This document shows, one piece after another, positions 27,093-37,045 of a stretch of 64,000 nt of DNA. Position numbers and translations under genes: made by a program. Below the pieces are notes generated by a model. That model was not told the DNA's origin. It worked only from the letters and a program-made list of their open reading frames with translations, and ran no database searches. The DNA is from Emticicia sp. BO119 (GTDB lineage: Bacteria > Bacteroidota > Bacteroidia > Cytophagales > Spirosomataceae), in NCBI RefSeq assembly GCF_013912375.1, contig NZ_JACETV010000004.1:310001-374000 (forward strand), in the 5' to 3' direction. The first letter of the stretch is position 1. Each line of letters opens with the position of its first letter.

Positions 27093-27956
27093 TTAAATCC
27101 TCTCAGCAAATGCTTTCAGCGTAATAGTAGGTTTCCCTAACTCTTCCCATGTTTGAGCAGCCTCAAATTTTTCAGGGTATTTATTCAAAGCTGTTACAAT
27201 GTGATAACCATAATCAAACTTCCGGGCAAAAATCCCCATGATTTTCATCAGGAACATTGGTGCCCACATGGTGTGAAGTTTCTCTTTTTTATAATGTTTG
27301 ATGAAAACTTTAGCTGCCTCAGCCTGCGTAAAAGCATCCGGGCCTTGCACAACATAATCTCTGTTTTCGTCTTTCAGTATTTTAAATGAACCCACTACTT
27401 GTCGGGCATAATCTTCAGCAGCAATATAATAGAGCGGATATTCTGATTTGCCTCCAATAGCAATCATATTTCCCTGCCTTGACTGGTACGCTATACTTTC
27501 CATAAAAGTAGAAGGATAAAAAATAGTATAAGGAATGCCCGATTCTTTAATTTTTCTGACTGCTTCTTTTTTAATTCTGAATATCCACCAGTCAAACCCA
27601 TCCATGCCCTGATACAGGTGTACTAAAGAAGAAAGATAGGTTATGCGTTTGACATTTCGGGCTTTGGCAACTTTTATAACTGTATCTAAGCCTTCCTGCT
27701 CGGTATGAAATCCATGTTCTTTCTCGGTTTGTGTTACCGATAAACTTAGAAAAATAGCTTCCTGACCTTCAATAGCTTTTTCTATATCGGACTCATTCTT
27801 TAAATCACCTTTAATAATAGTAGCTTTCGGAAAGAGTTTTAGGGCAAGGGTTTCATTTCTTACCAGCACTGTAACATCAAAACCAGCATCAATTAATGCC
27901 CGCGTTACAGGTTTGCCTAATAAACCCGTCGAACCGAAAATTACTATCTTTTTCAT
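27093..27956 (-). CDS. NmrA/atypical short-chain dehydrogenase, NAD(P)-binding
   Basis: Cytosolic 287-residue Rossmann protein. GSTGLLGKPVTRAL near residue 8 is the NAD(P) loop of atypical SDRs, and DLKNESDIEKAIEG and ITYLSSL follow in the expected places. The YxxxK catalytic motif of classical enzymes is absent, as in NmrA-like members, so it may sense redox cofactors or reduce a small quinone-like substrate. Divergent from the GlmU-like gene with about 130 bases between start codons. The substrate is unknown. Confidence 0.8.
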   Translation of the reverse strand: MKKIVIFGSTGLLGKPVTRALIDAGFDVTVLVRNETLALKLFPKATIIKGDLKNESDIEKAIEGQEAIFLSLSVTQTEKEHGFHTEQEGLDTVIKVAKARNVKRITYLSSLVHLYQGMDGFDWWIFRIKKEAVRKIKESGIPYTIFYPSTFMESIAYQSRQGNMIAIGGKSEYPLYYIAAEDYARQVVGSFKILKDENRDYVVQGPDAFTQAEAAKVFIKHYKKEKLHTMWAPMFLMKIMGIFARKFDYGYHIVTALNKYPEKFEAAQTWEELGKPTITLKAFAERI

Positions 27957-28089
27957 AAATATATCAGCTAAAATTAAGGGTAGTCAATTGATTTCAAAGG
28001 TATTAGATTTCGTCTCTCAGGACAAACAAAATTTAGATGAAGGGAAAACTTTATTTATCTTTACCGCAGGAAAAACTAAAGAAAATAAG

Positions 28090-29271
28090 ATGAACTATAT
28101 TGCTTTTGATGACCTTCAGCTAAGAAATCAATTGAAACCTTTTACTTTTACCAAACCTGTAATCGAAATCAGATGTGGGATTCTGACTATCGGCCAGAAA
28201 TGGGAAAAGGTACTTGGGACAACGCTCTCTTATCTGACCGAAACCTACCTGCAAGAAAAATTCAAGCATATTATCGCATCAGATAATTTGTATCTGAACG
28301 GGTGCGTGTGCCCGGATTCGCATCTTCTGGCGACAATTCAGCAACTAAAAGAGGATGAAATGTTAATAACAAGTAATGTCGCTATCGCTATCAGAACTTC
28401 ACAGAAATTAAGTTTCCCGATTGATTATACCCAGTTTGAGACTAAAGAATTAGTGGGGCATAGACCAACAATCATCCAGAATCTACCAGATATTTATTTA
28501 AAAAACGGAGACCAGATAAAAGCTGATTTCCAGTTAATTACAAAAGGCAGACAATCACAGACCATTACCGACCTCTTTACACGCGTTTATGCAACTGAAA
28601 ATGTGTTTGTAGAAGCAGGGGCAAGTATCAAAGCCGCCATTATTAATGCCGAAAATGGCCCTGTTTATATCGGTAAAAATGCAACCATACAAGAAGGGGC
28701 TATTATCATCGGGCCTTTTTCGGCTGATGAGGGGAGTATTGTGGCATGGGGGGCTAAAATGCGGGCTAATACTACACTTGGGCCATTTTGTAGAGCAGGG
28801 GGCGAAGTTGGTAATTCTATTTTATCGGCCTATAGCAATAAAGCGCATGATGGGTTCTTGGGTAATTCGGTAATTGGTGAATGGTGTAACCTTGGCGCAA
28901 ATACCAATAATTCTAATCTGAAAAACGATTATTCTGATGTAAAACTTTATAGTTATGCTACTAAACAATTAGAAAAAAGTGGCGAATTATTCTGTGGCCT
29001 TTTTATGGGAGATTATACCAAAGCGGGTATCAGCACCATGTTCAATACCGGTACAGTTGCAGGGGTATGTTCCAATATTTTTGGTGCGGGTTTTCAGGAG
29101 AAGCATATTCCGTCTTTTAAGTGGGGTGGGGTAGATTCAGGCTATGCGCTTTACCGTTTCGATAAAGCCATGCAGGTAATTAACGAAACCATGAAAAGAA
29201 GAGATAAGCAACTGACAGAGACAGACCTGCAAATTCTTCAATACATTCATGACACAGAGTCTTCTATTTGA
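28090..29271 (+). CDS. GlmU-like sugar nucleotidyltransferase
   Basis: A 393-residue protein of the Bacteroidota GlmU-family group. The N-terminal half is a divergent nucleotidyltransferase without the usual LAAGxGTR loop (it begins MNYIAFDDLQLRNQLKPFTFTKP). The C-terminal half from about 180 is a left-handed beta-helix (hexapeptide repeats around VYIGKNATIQEGAIIIGPF and VIGEWCNLGANTNNSN). The frame is open 59 codons further up, but the ATG at 28090 matches the usual start; the upstream part overlaps the divergent gene. It is the first gene of a run with holB and hemC, with 23 and 12 bases between genes. The sugar substrate is unknown. Confidence 0.85.
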   Translation: MNYIAFDDLQLRNQLKPFTFTKPVIEIRCGILTIGQKWEKVLGTTLSYLTETYLQEKFKHIIASDNLYLNGCVCPDSHLLATIQQLKEDEMLITSNVAIAIRTSQKLSFPIDYTQFETKELVGHRPTIIQNLPDIYLKNGDQIKADFQLITKGRQSQTITDLFTRVYATENVFVEAGASIKAAIINAENGPVYIGKNATIQEGAIIIGPFSADEGSIVAWGAKMRANTTLGPFCRAGGEVGNSILSAYSNKAHDGFLGNSVIGEWCNLGANTNNSNLKNDYSDVKLYSYATKQLEKSGELFCGLFMGDYTKAGISTMFNTGTVAGVCSNIFGAGFQEKHIPSFKWGGVDSGYALYRFDKAMQVINETMKRRDKQLTETDLQILQYIHDTESSI

Positions 29272-29294
29272 TGAGAATATCGTAACTTTGCCCC

Positions 29295-30401
29295 ATGCTT
29301 TTTCGTGAAATCACTGGTCTTCCCGATATTAAACAATCACTTATTGGTACTATTGCCAATAATCATGTGGCGCATGCCCAGTTGTTTCATGGAAATGAAG
29401 GAACGGCCAATCTCGCTTTGGCCTTAGCCTATGCAACCTATGTTAATTGCGAAGATAAGCAGGCAGACGATGCCTGTGGCCGATGCCCAAGCTGTATAAA
29501 GATGAGCAAATTGGCACATCCGGATGTCACCTATATCTTCCCGACAGCAGGGGGTAAAAGCGTACTTTCTGAAAACTTTATGCCTCAATGGCGTAATTTT
29601 GTAAAAGCAACACCCTTTGGCAATTTATCTGACTGGCTCGAAAAAATCGGAATAAAACAAGGAAATATCCCTGCCGAAGAAGCCCGGCAATTGATTCAGA
29701 AACTATCGCTCAAATCTTACGAGGGTGGTTACAAGATTGTAATTATCTGGCAGGCAGAGTGCCTGCATAATACAACAGCCAATGCCCTTTTGAAAATTCT
29801 GGAAGAACCCCCTGAGCAAACCTTGTTCCTGTTAGTAGTAAATAGCATGGAACGATTACTGACAACCATTATTTCACGAACGCAAAGGGTAGCTATCAGG
29901 AAGTTTTCAGAGACTGAAATCACAGAATATTTATTAAAGTATAAGGATATTTCACAAGAAAGGGTCAGGCAGATCGCCTTTCTGGCAGAAGGAAATATAC
30001 ACAGGGCGTTGGAGATTGTTGATAAATCAGATGATGACGACCATGCCTGGTTTGCCAACTGGATGCGTATGTGTTACGCTTTGAATCTACAAAAACTGGT
30101 TCCGATGGCTGATGAATTTGATGCCAAAAGCAAAGAACAACAGAAAGGTATATTAGAGTATGGCTTAAGTATTTTCAGAGAGATTTTTTTGTATCGCAAC
30201 GGAGGGCAGTCACTTATCAGATTAGAAAATGATGAATTGGTTTTTGTACAGAAATTTTCAGCAGCCATCAACCTTAATAATTTAGAACAGATTACAGAAG
30301 TGCTCAGCGAATCACATTTTCATATAGAACGAAACGCCAGAGCTAAAATAGTGTTTTTAGATATTTCTTTAATCATTGCAAGGTTAATGACGAAAGGATA
30401 A
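29295..30401 (+). CDS. holB: DNA polymerase III delta' subunit
   Basis: Component of the clamp loader that places the sliding clamp on DNA, 368 residues. Domain I begins FREITGLPDIKQSLIGTI. The usual ATP loop is degenerate (FHGNEGTANLA), as in delta' subunits that do not bind ATP. A zinc module has Cys52, Cys61, Cys64 and Cys67 (CGRCPSC). ALLKILEEPPEQTLFLLV and the SRTQ motif are typical. It lies between the GlmU-like gene and hemC, probably cotranscribed. Confidence 0.9.
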   Translation: MLFREITGLPDIKQSLIGTIANNHVAHAQLFHGNEGTANLALALAYATYVNCEDKQADDACGRCPSCIKMSKLAHPDVTYIFPTAGGKSVLSENFMPQWRNFVKATPFGNLSDWLEKIGIKQGNIPAEEARQLIQKLSLKSYEGGYKIVIIWQAECLHNTTANALLKILEEPPEQTLFLLVVNSMERLLTTIISRTQRVAIRKFSETEITEYLLKYKDISQERVRQIAFLAEGNIHRALEIVDKSDDDDHAWFANWMRMCYALNLQKLVPMADEFDAKSKEQQKGILEYGLSIFREIFLYRNGGQSLIRLENDELVFVQKFSAAINLNNLEQITEVLSESHFHIERNARAKIVFLDISLIIARLMTKG

Positions 30402-30413
30402 ACAGTCTCGTAT

Positions 30414-31361
30414 ATGATGAAAATAAAAATCGGTACTCGTGGAAGCAAATTAGCTTTGTGGCAGGCGTATTATGTCGAAGATAAACTAAAAGCTAAAGGA
30501 GTAGATACAGAAATTGTTATTATTGAAACCAAAGGCGATAAAATACTGGATCGCTCTTTATCAAAAATTGGTAGCAAAGGGGTATTTACCGAAGAGTTGG
30601 AAGACCAGCTTCGCACGGGCGAGATTGATATTGCTGTTCATTCAGCTAAAGATTTGCAATCTGAATTGGCATCAGATTTAGAGATTATTGCATTTACCGA
30701 GCGTGAACAGGTAAATGATGTGCTGGTAAGCTTTAATAAAAACTTATCGCTTCAAAGCGGTGAGAGCTTCATAGTGGGCACTTCTTCAACGCGTCGGGTA
30801 GCTATGCTGAAACATTATTATCCGCATATTCAGATAGTTGATATGCGAGGTAACTTACAGACACGTTTGCGCAAACTGGAAGAAAAACAATGCGATGCTT
30901 TGCTATTGGCTTATGCAGGGGTACACCGTATGCATTATGATGATTTGATAGTAGAACATCTGTCGTTGAGTAAGTTTGTGCCTCCGGTTGGCCAGGGTTG
31001 TGTTGCTATTGAAGCAGCTAAAGCGCTGGAAGAAGAAAAAAGGCTGATGATAAAGCTCCTGATTAACGACGCACAGACAGAAAAATGCTTACTTGCCGAA
31101 AGAGCTTATCTTAAAAAACTGCAAGGTGGTTGTTCGATTCCGTCTTATGGAAACACAACTTTGGAAGAAAATGATCACGGAGGGCTTCATCTGAAAATGA
31201 CCGCCGGGCTTATCAGTTTGGATGGTCAAAAACATATTAAGGTAACAGAGGAAAGTTCGGTTGATGACCCCGAAGGATTAGGAATAAAAGTAGCCGAAAA
31301 TGTGTTGGCTCAGGGTGGAACGGAGATTCTGAAAAGTATTAAAGAAAGACTGGCTGATTAA
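30414..31361 (+). CDS. hemC: Hydroxymethylbilane synthase (porphobilinogen deaminase)
   Basis: Cytosolic enzyme that polymerises four porphobilinogen units into hydroxymethylbilane in heme synthesis. The 315-residue protein starts MMKIKIGTRGSKLALWQA (either Met possible). Catalytic Asp80 lies in HSAKDLQ, arginines of the cofactor site in GTSSTRRVAML and DMRGNLQTRL, and Cys240 in LQGGCSIP carries the dipyrromethane cofactor. It is the last gene of the run with the GlmU-like gene and holB, 12 bases after holB. Confidence 0.95.
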   Translation: MMKIKIGTRGSKLALWQAYYVEDKLKAKGVDTEIVIIETKGDKILDRSLSKIGSKGVFTEELEDQLRTGEIDIAVHSAKDLQSELASDLEIIAFTEREQVNDVLVSFNKNLSLQSGESFIVGTSSTRRVAMLKHYYPHIQIVDMRGNLQTRLRKLEEKQCDALLLAYAGVHRMHYDDLIVEHLSLSKFVPPVGQGCVAIEAAKALEEEKRLMIKLLINDAQTEKCLLAERAYLKKLQGGCSIPSYGNTTLEENDHGGLHLKMTAGLISLDGQKHIKVTEESSVDDPEGLGIKVAENVLAQGGTEILKSIKERLAD

Positions 31362-31366
31362 AAAGC

Positions 31367-31394
31367 AAATGCCCACTCCTGTAAGTGGGCATTT
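31367..31394. terminator. Bidirectional terminator between hemC and the S41 protease gene
   Basis: AAATGCCCACT (31367-31377) pairs perfectly with AGTGGGCATTT (31384-31394), with a 6-base loop. It starts five bases after the hemC stop and ends three bases before the convergent protease stop, so both can use it. Confidence 0.85.
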
Positions 31395-31397
31395 TAC

Positions 31398-32852
31398 TTA
31401 CTTTTTTAGATAGTTCCTGACAAATTCAACCCAATCTGCTTCTTTTTCACTGATTTTAATATCAGGTGCAATACCTTTGTTGTCGATAGGATTCTGCGGC
31501 AAACGTGCACTTTTGGCTAAGGCAAAGGCAACCCGCCAGCCATAGCAAGGCATTCCCCAGTCTCTTACTTCTATATAATCGGCTAATCCTTTCGTATTTT
31601 CGCCGAAAACCATTGTTTTCTTGCTTTGTCTGGCTTCTAAAATAAACTGCTCTGCCGTACTGGCTGTGTTTTTATTGACAAGGAAAGCTACCTTTTTAGG
31701 ATTAGGTGCTACACTTACCAAAGCGAATTCTTTATCAGGCCCATTGACAAATCTGCCCCCATTACCCTCCATCAATCTCAAGACCTGCTGTAATTTAGGA
31801 GAAAGACGTTCTTTGTAAGCCGGATAGCTCTGTATAGCTTCTAATTCATGTCTGACAGAAACAATATTTTCAAAAGTTGACCTGAATACCCCACCTTTTC
31901 GTACAATACTGCTGGTATTAATATATGGAAATAAAGACTCATATGCGGCATCATCACCACCGGGATTATTGCGAAGATCAATAATAAGGTTTGGAGAGTT
32001 ATCTAAAATAGGTTTACTGTCTTTAATCATTTCCTTGATATACTCAGGACCATTTACTAACGTAAAAGGGGGAAGCACAAATAAGGCCGTTTCATTATCT
32101 AATTGCTCAATTCTGAAATCAATGATTCTTTGTTTAATATCCTCATCACTTACTTCTTCTTTCGGAATCGGAAATAGCTTGGTAAACTTGTATAGATTTT
32201 CCATAATAAGAAAATTCTTTACCTCTCTTGTAAAGCTCGTCTCTGTCGAAAAATCAGCATAATAGTAGGTAGTTATAAAGCGTAAAGGTGAAACCTGATT
32301 CATTTCAAACTTTACTTTGCCCGTTTTCCAGGTAGCATCTCTATCTCCTAATAAAAAACCTGTATATTTTTTAGAGTCTTTTTTATCTTTCAATATCCCA
32401 ACCCGATAAGCCTTATCATCGCTTTCCCAGATGCCTTCTACATTTTCAAGTTTATTTTCATTCTCTTTCAGATATTGAGTAAAACTTATTTCATTAAAGG
32501 ATAAAGCCGGAACTTTACTGGCACGGATAGCTACTACCTCAGGGCTGTCATCAATTGTATAAGGAGTAATGGGGGTAATAAATACATGGCCGTCCTGAAA
32601 GAAATCAAGCCATTTCTTCAGATGGAAGAAACACTCACGTTCGTTTGTGATGCTTTTGGCTTTTTCTTTAATTTCGGTAGATAGCTGGTCAAAAGCAGCC
32701 TGATTATCAGGCCTCACTTTATCTGACCATCCGGCATAATTATCTTTTATTTTCTGATAAGCAAAATCGAAGTTCTGAGAGCATAGGCAGGTTTGCTGAG
32801 CCGAAGCCGTATAACTTACAAACAGTAAAAGGGGTAACAGGAGATTTTTCAT
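31398..32852 (-). CDS. Exported S41-family (tail-specific type) peptidase
   Basis: A 484-residue exported serine protease related to C-terminal processing peptidases. The frame is open 15 codons further up, but the Met at 32852 begins a clean signal peptide (MKNLLLPLLLFVSYTASAQQ). The S41 core is in the second half: NLIIDLRNNPGGDD, then VAFLVNKNTASTAEQF holding the likely nucleophile Ser and FGENTKG after it. No PDZ domain is obvious, which resembles the DUF-type S41 proteins of Bacteroidota rather than CtpA. The substrate is unknown. Confidence 0.85.
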   Translation of the reverse strand: MKNLLLPLLLFVSYTASAQQTCLCSQNFDFAYQKIKDNYAGWSDKVRPDNQAAFDQLSTEIKEKAKSITNERECFFHLKKWLDFFQDGHVFITPITPYTIDDSPEVVAIRASKVPALSFNEISFTQYLKENENKLENVEGIWESDDKAYRVGILKDKKDSKKYTGFLLGDRDATWKTGKVKFEMNQVSPLRFITTYYYADFSTETSFTREVKNFLIMENLYKFTKLFPIPKEEVSDEDIKQRIIDFRIEQLDNETALFVLPPFTLVNGPEYIKEMIKDSKPILDNSPNLIIDLRNNPGGDDAAYESLFPYINTSSIVRKGGVFRSTFENIVSVRHELEAIQSYPAYKERLSPKLQQVLRLMEGNGGRFVNGPDKEFALVSVAPNPKKVAFLVNKNTASTAEQFILEARQSKKTMVFGENTKGLADYIEVRDWGMPCYGWRVAFALAKSARLPQNPIDNKGIAPDIKISEKEADWVEFVRNYLKK

Positions 32853-32947
32853 TGATTTTAATACTTTGGAAAGTCTGATTACAGACTTTCCAAGCACGGG
32901 TTATTGATTACAATAAACCTATTTGCTAAAATCGTGCCTAAAAATGC

Positions 32948-35593
32948 TTACCAGCTTGTAGATACTTTGCTGCCATCTTCTGTATTCTCAACTTTCAAAA
33001 AAGTCTGTATTTCCTGTTGCAACTCGTCTACATGAGAAATGATACCTACAATGCGGTTTTCTTTGCGCAGAGATTTTAAAGTTTCAAAAACTATCAATAA
33101 AGACTCACGGTCTAAAGACCCAAAGCCTTCATCTAAAAAGAAGAAATTGTGCTTGGATTGCACCCGGGTATGAATATTATCGGCCAATGCCAACGCTAAT
33201 GATAAGGCTGCCTGAAATTTCTGACCACCAGACAGGGTTTTGAGCAATCGCGTTTTACCACCATTCAGCAGATCACGTACTTCAAAATCATTATCAGCAT
33301 TCACCTCTAAATGCAATTGATGGCGAGTCATGCGATGGAAACGCTCATTAGCCGCATGAGAAAGGTTTTTCAGATAAATACTTGACACAAAATCTACAAA
33401 GCCATTGGCTTTAAAGAGTTTGTAGAGTGTATCAAGATTATCTTTTCGGATCTCTAATCTTTTCTTTTCTGCTAATAGCCTTTGTTTGTTTTTAAGATTC
33501 TCTTTCCCGCTTTCAATTTCTTTTTCCAGGCTACCTTCTTCTTTTTTTAGTTCATTAAATCTGGCCTCATTATTTTTGATGGTGTCTTTAATTAAGTGAT
33601 GTCTTTCCGGTTCATACCTTTTCCCCTCTGTATCTTTGGTCAATTGCTCCAAAGCTTGCTGTGTGGCCTGTAAATCAGTCTGGAATGTCTGTATTTCTAT
33701 TCTTTCTCGATCAATTAATATATTTTGTTTTAGAATAGCCAATACCGCTTCTGCCGATTCAAAATCATCAACCTTTAATTGCTCCGCTATACTTTTTTCA
33801 ATCAATGCTAAGTCTTTTGTATGGTTTTCAAGATTTGCCAACAGAGTTTTCTGGCTTCCCTCAATACCCTTGATATTCCCTTCTGCCGTACGATGTTCCA
33901 CATCTAAGCGATTAAAAGTCTCAACAACTCTTTTGAGATGTGTTTCGGTGTACAGTCTTTGCGTTTCTATCTCTTCAAGGTTTTTTTGCTCAAAATCTAC
34001 CCATTTGAAAATACTTAACTGATTTAATAGAATAGTTTTTTGTCCTTCGAAACCTGCCAGTTGCCCGATAAGTGTATTAAGAGTTTTTTCATATCGTTCA
34101 ACTTTATCGTTATTCTCTCCTTCAATAGTTAAGAATAGTTTCTTAATGGCATTTTCTGCTGAAACTAACTCCGTCCTGAGATTTTCTTTTTGAGTAGTCA
34201 ATTGATTAATTTTACTATCGAAATCTTCATTTGAACTCAATACATCGGGGTGATGAACTGAACCACAGAGAGGACAAGGCTCGCTATCCTTCAATGCATC
34301 GGCAAATTGCTGAAGTGATTTTTGTACTTTCAGATGCAATAGTTCTTCATCTAATTTAGACTCAATTTTTTGTAAGCGTATCTCTTCTTTACGTTTATCC
34401 AGATTTTGCTCCAGAAGATTTTTTTCATTCAGCAGGTTTTGTATAAATAATTCTTTCTCCTGAAGTTTAGTTTTCCCGTTAGCAATGCGTTGTTGTGCTT
34501 TCAATCGCTCTTGCTCCAGATTTCTTAAACCTTTTAATACGTCGAGTTCTTTAGCTTTTGCCAGGTGCTCTTCTCGTTTCTCATAATCAGGCTTTATGGT
34601 ATCCAACTCGTGTTGAATTGTTTGCAATCGTAGCTGATTTTGAGATAATATTATCTGATTCCTGTCTGATTCGGTTTTATCTCTTTTATAATCTGCTTCT
34701 TTAGAGGCTTTCTGCTCAAATAAAGATTTGAAGTTAATGACACACTTTTCATAGAGCTTTAGCCTTTCATCTCTTTGTCTGAACCAGTTTTCCTGCTCTT
34801 TGAGTGTGTCTAATTTATGTGTTGTATGTGTTAAATTCGAAAATAATTTCAGGAGTTCTTCCTGTTGTTTTTCATCTTTACGAAGCTGCTGTAATTGTAT
34901 ATCTATACTCTTGCTGAATTCTCTTTTAAGTTTTAAATCGTGTTCTCTTTGTTCAATGGCTTCCTGGGTTTCATCTCCTAAACTTAATAACTGCCCATCT
35001 AATACACTTAATTCAGCATTATTTCTCTCAATTAATCGCTTATTCTTCTCGAATAAATCAAATTTTTCAAGGCCAAATAGCACCTTCATCATTTCTGAGC
35101 GTTCCTTACCTTTTAATTCGATAAACTCCTGAAAATTGCCTTGTGGAATAATGACTGTCCGGCGGAAATTCTCGTAGCTTAGCCCTATTACTTTTTCGGC
35201 TACATCATCAGTTGTAATCGGACTCCAGTTATCGTTCATCCATTGATAAGCCTTACGTTCTATATTTACTTCCTTAAAATTTCTGCGACTTCTTCTGCCT
35301 CTTACAAAAAAACGATACTTATTATCCTCCTTTCCGGCCAGACAAGTAAAATCAATGATTAATTCGTCAGAGCTTAGATTAGTCATATTATAATATCGTT
35401 CGTCGCCTGATTTGTTCAGACGTTCCGTATCACCATATAAAGCAAACATGATGGCTTCAAGCACAGAAGATTTGCCACTACCAACAGAGCCGAAAATACC
35501 GAATAGCGAAGCGCTTGTCAGGTTATTGAAATCAATTTCCTGCTGGTTTTTATAAGAATAAAGCCCCTTTATAATTAGATGTTGAGGAATCAT
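32948..35593 (-). CDS. sbcC: SbcC nuclease ATPase subunit
   Basis: SMC-like ATPase of the SbcCD (Mre11-Rad50 type) complex that opens hairpins and processes double-strand breaks. The 881-residue protein has Walker A GSVGSGKSS at 35-43, two long coiled coils, a zinc hook Cys440-Pro-Leu-Cys443 at the tip, the ABC signature TLSGGQKFQAALSLALA and Walker B FFFLDEGFGSLD near 810. It is shorter than the E. coli protein (about 1050) through shorter coils. sbcD ends 23 bases upstream on the same strand, so they form an operon. Confidence 0.95.
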   Translation of the reverse strand: MIPQHLIIKGLYSYKNQQEIDFNNLTSASLFGIFGSVGSGKSSVLEAIMFALYGDTERLNKSGDERYYNMTNLSSDELIIDFTCLAGKEDNKYRFFVRGRRSRRNFKEVNIERKAYQWMNDNWSPITTDDVAEKVIGLSYENFRRTVIIPQGNFQEFIELKGKERSEMMKVLFGLEKFDLFEKNKRLIERNNAELSVLDGQLLSLGDETQEAIEQREHDLKLKREFSKSIDIQLQQLRKDEKQQEELLKLFSNLTHTTHKLDTLKEQENWFRQRDERLKLYEKCVINFKSLFEQKASKEADYKRDKTESDRNQIILSQNQLRLQTIQHELDTIKPDYEKREEHLAKAKELDVLKGLRNLEQERLKAQQRIANGKTKLQEKELFIQNLLNEKNLLEQNLDKRKEEIRLQKIESKLDEELLHLKVQKSLQQFADALKDSEPCPLCGSVHHPDVLSSNEDFDSKINQLTTQKENLRTELVSAENAIKKLFLTIEGENNDKVERYEKTLNTLIGQLAGFEGQKTILLNQLSIFKWVDFEQKNLEEIETQRLYTETHLKRVVETFNRLDVEHRTAEGNIKGIEGSQKTLLANLENHTKDLALIEKSIAEQLKVDDFESAEAVLAILKQNILIDRERIEIQTFQTDLQATQQALEQLTKDTEGKRYEPERHHLIKDTIKNNEARFNELKKEEGSLEKEIESGKENLKNKQRLLAEKKRLEIRKDNLDTLYKLFKANGFVDFVSSIYLKNLSHAANERFHRMTRHQLHLEVNADNDFEVRDLLNGGKTRLLKTLSGGQKFQAALSLALALADNIHTRVQSKHNFFFLDEGFGSLDRESLLIVFETLKSLRKENRIVGIISHVDELQQEIQTFLKVENTEDGSKVSTSW

Positions 35594-35616
35594 TGGTAAA
35601 TTAATTTAAGCTTTTA

Positions 35617-36837
35617 CTACTCATTACCTTCTGCCAGCACTTCTTTCAGAAGTAGCATCAGTTCATCAGAGACCTCCTGCCCTTTGCGGTTTCTGAAATA
35701 CTCTTCAAACAGCTTTTCAACACCCATCGAAAGATCTATTGTCATGCCCTCTCCAGCCATACCATTCAGATTTTTGATTTCGGGGATAATCTGAATCAAG
35801 CCTTCATGCGCGTCTAACAATCGTTTTTTCTCACTTGCTTCCAGATATTTATCTGAAACGATTGTCAACTGCACTAATGTATCGGGGTTATCGGCAAGCC
35901 ATACCAGAGCTTCGTCAATATTATCAAATTTCTTTTTCAACAATACTTTTCCCTTGGTTAGCGCAATAGGAGTATAGTCAACTAATTTACCTGCTTCGGC
36001 CTCAATTAGTACAATATATTTGGTCTGATTGGCTTCTGAGAAACTATATGCCAGCGGGCTGCTTGAATAGATAACCGGACAAGGAACTGTATCTATTACC
36101 TGATAACGATGCAAATGGCCCAAAGCAATATAGTGTACTTGCTTCGGAACATTCTCTGAATAAATAACCGATGCTCCGCCAATATGCAGGATGGGTCTTT
36201 CATCTTCGGGTTCTTCTGGCATTTCACCACCTTTTTTCATAAAGAACAAGTGAGAGGCCAATAGATTAAATCCCTTGTTGTCGAGGTATAAATCGGCTAA
36301 ACCCTGCCAGTGTTTTTGCAAATGCACACGCAAGGCATCGTCTGTTTCTTCAACTCCTAAAAAGGTCTTTAATCGTTGCTCGTTAGCATAAGGAGTAAGT
36401 AAAACACGCAACGGGAAATCACAACCAGGTATCTGTATTTCTATAAAACCTACATCAACATTGGTAATTTCTAATCCTGCCCGGGTTTTAATAGGTTTTA
36501 CTATATAATTAGGGAAACCCACAAAGACAATTCCACAGGCACGAGCCAGCGCATCTGGTACTTCAATTCGTTCGGGCGAGTCATGGTTTCCTGCTATAGC
36601 TACGACTGCCCGGCTACCATTAGCCGAAAGCCGATGAAGGGTAGAATATAACAATTCCATCGCTTCTGACGATGGGTTAAAATTATCAAATAAATCTCCG
36701 GCTACTATCACTGCATCTACAGCCTCACGTTCGGCAATCTCACAGATTTCTTCCAGCACTTCTCGTTGTTCGCCCAGACGCAGATAGTTATCCAGTCTTT
36801 TACCTAAATGCCAGTCAGCAGTATGTAAGATTTTCAT
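35617..36837 (-). CDS. sbcD: SbcD exonuclease subunit
   Basis: Mn2+-dependent nuclease partner of SbcC, 406 residues. The calcineurin-like phosphoesterase motifs are intact: DWHLGK at 8-13, AGDLFD about 47, GNHDSPE about 83 and ALGHLHRYQ about 240. The C-terminal part (about 300-406) holds the capping and SbcC-binding regions. It is the first gene of sbcDC. Upstream is a short non-coding gap with a REP-like palindrome and the GH3 gene terminator. Confidence 0.95.
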   Translation of the reverse strand: MKILHTADWHLGKRLDNYLRLGEQREVLEEICEIAEREAVDAVIVAGDLFDNFNPSSEAMELLYSTLHRLSANGSRAVVAIAGNHDSPERIEVPDALARACGIVFVGFPNYIVKPIKTRAGLEITNVDVGFIEIQIPGCDFPLRVLLTPYANEQRLKTFLGVEETDDALRVHLQKHWQGLADLYLDNKGFNLLASHLFFMKKGGEMPEEPEDERPILHIGGASVIYSENVPKQVHYIALGHLHRYQVIDTVPCPVIYSSSPLAYSFSEANQTKYIVLIEAEAGKLVDYTPIALTKGKVLLKKKFDNIDEALVWLADNPDTLVQLTIVSDKYLEASEKKRLLDAHEGLIQIIPEIKNLNGMAGEGMTIDLSMGVEKLFEEYFRNRKGQEVSDELMLLLKEVLAEGNE

Positions 36838-36906
36838 TGTACTTATTATTTGGGAATCAGGTAATTAATTTCATGAAAATAAATGCTCCAGAACAGCCAG
36901 ATCGGA

Positions 36907-36935
36907 TAGAGACAAGGCCCCGTACTTTGTCTCTA
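36907..36935. repeat. REP-like extragenic palindrome
   Basis: TAGAGACAAGG (36907-36917) pairs with CTTTGTCTCTA (36925-36935), 11 pairs with one G-U, loop of 7. It lies alone between sbcD and the GH3 terminator. The TAGAGACAAGG...TTGTCTCTA form looks like a short dispersed palindromic repeat, but only one copy is seen in this window. Confidence 0.4.
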
Positions 36936-36989
36936 CGATTGCCCTTCCAGAATACTTAGTTTTATGAATTCTGATTTATTTAAAAAACA

Positions 36990-37021
36990 AAAGCCACCAA
37001 TTCCAGAAAATGAGTGGCTTT
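36990..37021 (-). terminator. Terminator of the GH3-family gene
   Basis: AAAGCCAC (36990-36997) with GTGGCTTT (37014-37021), 25 bases past the stop. On the minus strand it runs into TTTTGTTTTTT. Confidence 0.75.
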
Positions 37022-37045
37022 AATTGATCAGGACACATCGAAAAA

